Shown here: positions 5,446 through 5,920 of the stretch, in pieces | Numbering within the stretch: position 1 is the stretch's first letter | Layout: each line of letters starts with the position of its first letter | NCBI GenBank assembly: GCA_030833605.1 | Contig: JAURGV010000152.1 | Span: 1-5,920, forward strand | Direction: 5' to 3' | DNA length: 5,920 nt | Origin: Rhodothermales bacterium | GTDB lineage: Bacteria > Bacteroidota > Rhodothermia > Rhodothermales > UBA10348 | Position numbers and translations under genes: made by a program | The notes under the pieces: model-generated | Seen by the model: the letters and a program-made list of their open reading frames with translations, nothing else | Databases searched by the model: none | Told to the model about the DNA's origin: nothing

Positions 5446-5920
5446 ATGAATATGATCCGCCAATGTATTGTGGGCATGCTACTTTCTGGCATGCTGATGT
5501 CTTGTGCCGATGGCCCCGCTCCTGCAGCTTCTGGAGAACAGGATGCGCAGGCCCCCTCGGCTCCAACCGATTCACCCTACTTGGTGGTTTTAGGAATTGG
5601 CCAAGATGGAGGAGCGCCGCAGACCGGTTCGCATTTGGACGCACGGTGGGAGCAACCCGAAGAACGCCATCAAGCCACTAGCTTAGGTTTGGTTGACCCG
5701 GCTACCGGCCGGAAGTGGATGTTCGAAGCAACCCCCGATTTTAAGCAACAGTGGTACACCTTCGACACACTTTCGGGGCTCCGAGAAACCAACGTCCCGG
5801 ATGGTATTTTCCTGACCCATGCCCACATCGGTCACTACACAGGTCTGATGCTATTGGGGCATGAATCCGTTGGTGCACAAGGCGTTCCGGTGTATGCCTA
5901 TCCTAAAATGGCTGCTTTTT
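5446..5920 (+). CDS. Lipoprotein with metallo-beta-lactamase fold, PqqB-like (3' end outside window)
   Basis: The frame stays open to the window end, giving the first 158 residues. Residues 1-20 are a lipoprotein signal peptide with lipobox LMSC (Cys20). An Ala/Pro/Ser-rich tether follows (21-43), and the MBL domain begins at YLVVLGIGQDGGAPQTG (45-61). That glycine-rich entry is characteristic of PqqB-like MBL proteins. The metal-binding motif is LTHAHIGHYTGL (123-134), where His125, His127 and His130 are present but the usual Asp of HxHxDH is Gly129. The product is probably an envelope-anchored hydrolase or oxidoreductase of unknown substrate. No other PQQ synthesis gene is visible in the window, so I would not call it a PQQ biosynthesis enzyme. 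The first ATG (5446) is one base past the SDR stop; a second in-frame ATG at 5452 is possible. Close spacing suggests translational coupling to the SDR gene. Confidence 0.88.
   Translation, partial: MNMIRQCIVGMLLSGMLMSCADGPAPAASGEQDAQAPSAPTDSPYLVVLGIGQDGGAPQTGSHLDARWEQPEERHQATSLGLVDPATGRKWMFEATPDFKQQWYTFDTLSGLRETNVPDGIFLTHAHIGHYTGLMLLGHESVGAQGVPVYAYPKMAAF

Overview
This window looks like an ordinary chromosomal stretch from a Gram-negative bacterium, most likely a member of the Bacteroidota/Rhodothermota/Balneolota assemblage. The evidence is two lipoproteins with clear lipoboxes, a zinc amidase of the style seen in that group, moderate GC, and mostly weak Shine-Dalgarno sequences. The lineage is an inference from protein style, not a database result. 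I see no mobile element, CRISPR array, tRNA or rRNA.

Left end (1-1460): The first ~140 bases encode an internal piece of acetolactate synthase large subunit (IlvB-like). It stops abruptly and is followed by two tandem, same-strand genes for paralogous coiled-coil proteins. The second protein (750-1460) has a signal peptide. The first (about 216-698) has none, and its 5' end runs into the ilvB fragment, so this junction is either a real rearrangement or an assembly/contig-end artefact. The two proteins share an ungapped C-terminal block of 49 residues, 23 of them identical by my hand alignment.

Middle (1461-4034): A 185-base spacer holds a perfect 10-bp GC-rich hairpin and then T-tracts repeated every ~10 bp just upstream of a possible promoter. 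Next come an exported N-acetylmuramoyl-L-alanine amidase (cell-wall hydrolase) and, about 30 bases after its stop, adenine phosphoribosyltransferase (purine salvage). A small lipoprotein of unknown function follows on the same strand.

Right end (4035-5920): A RidA-family enamine/imine deaminase gene lies on the minus strand, convergent with the lipoprotein gene and divergent from an SDR-family gene. The 173-base divergent spacer contains nested inverted repeats that could be a shared operator. The SDR protein keeps the nucleotide-binding Gly-rich loop but has Ser and Arg where the catalytic Tyr and Lys normally sit. One base after its stop begins a lipoprotein with a metallo-beta-lactamase (PqqB-like) fold, cut by the window end, whose metal motif reads HAHIGH instead of HxHxDH.

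No multi-gene system of obviously new type is evident. The best leads are the coiled-coil paralog pair with its odd 5' junction, the phased T-tract array before the amidase gene, the dyad between ridA and the SDR gene, and the SDR/MBL pair with altered active-site residues.
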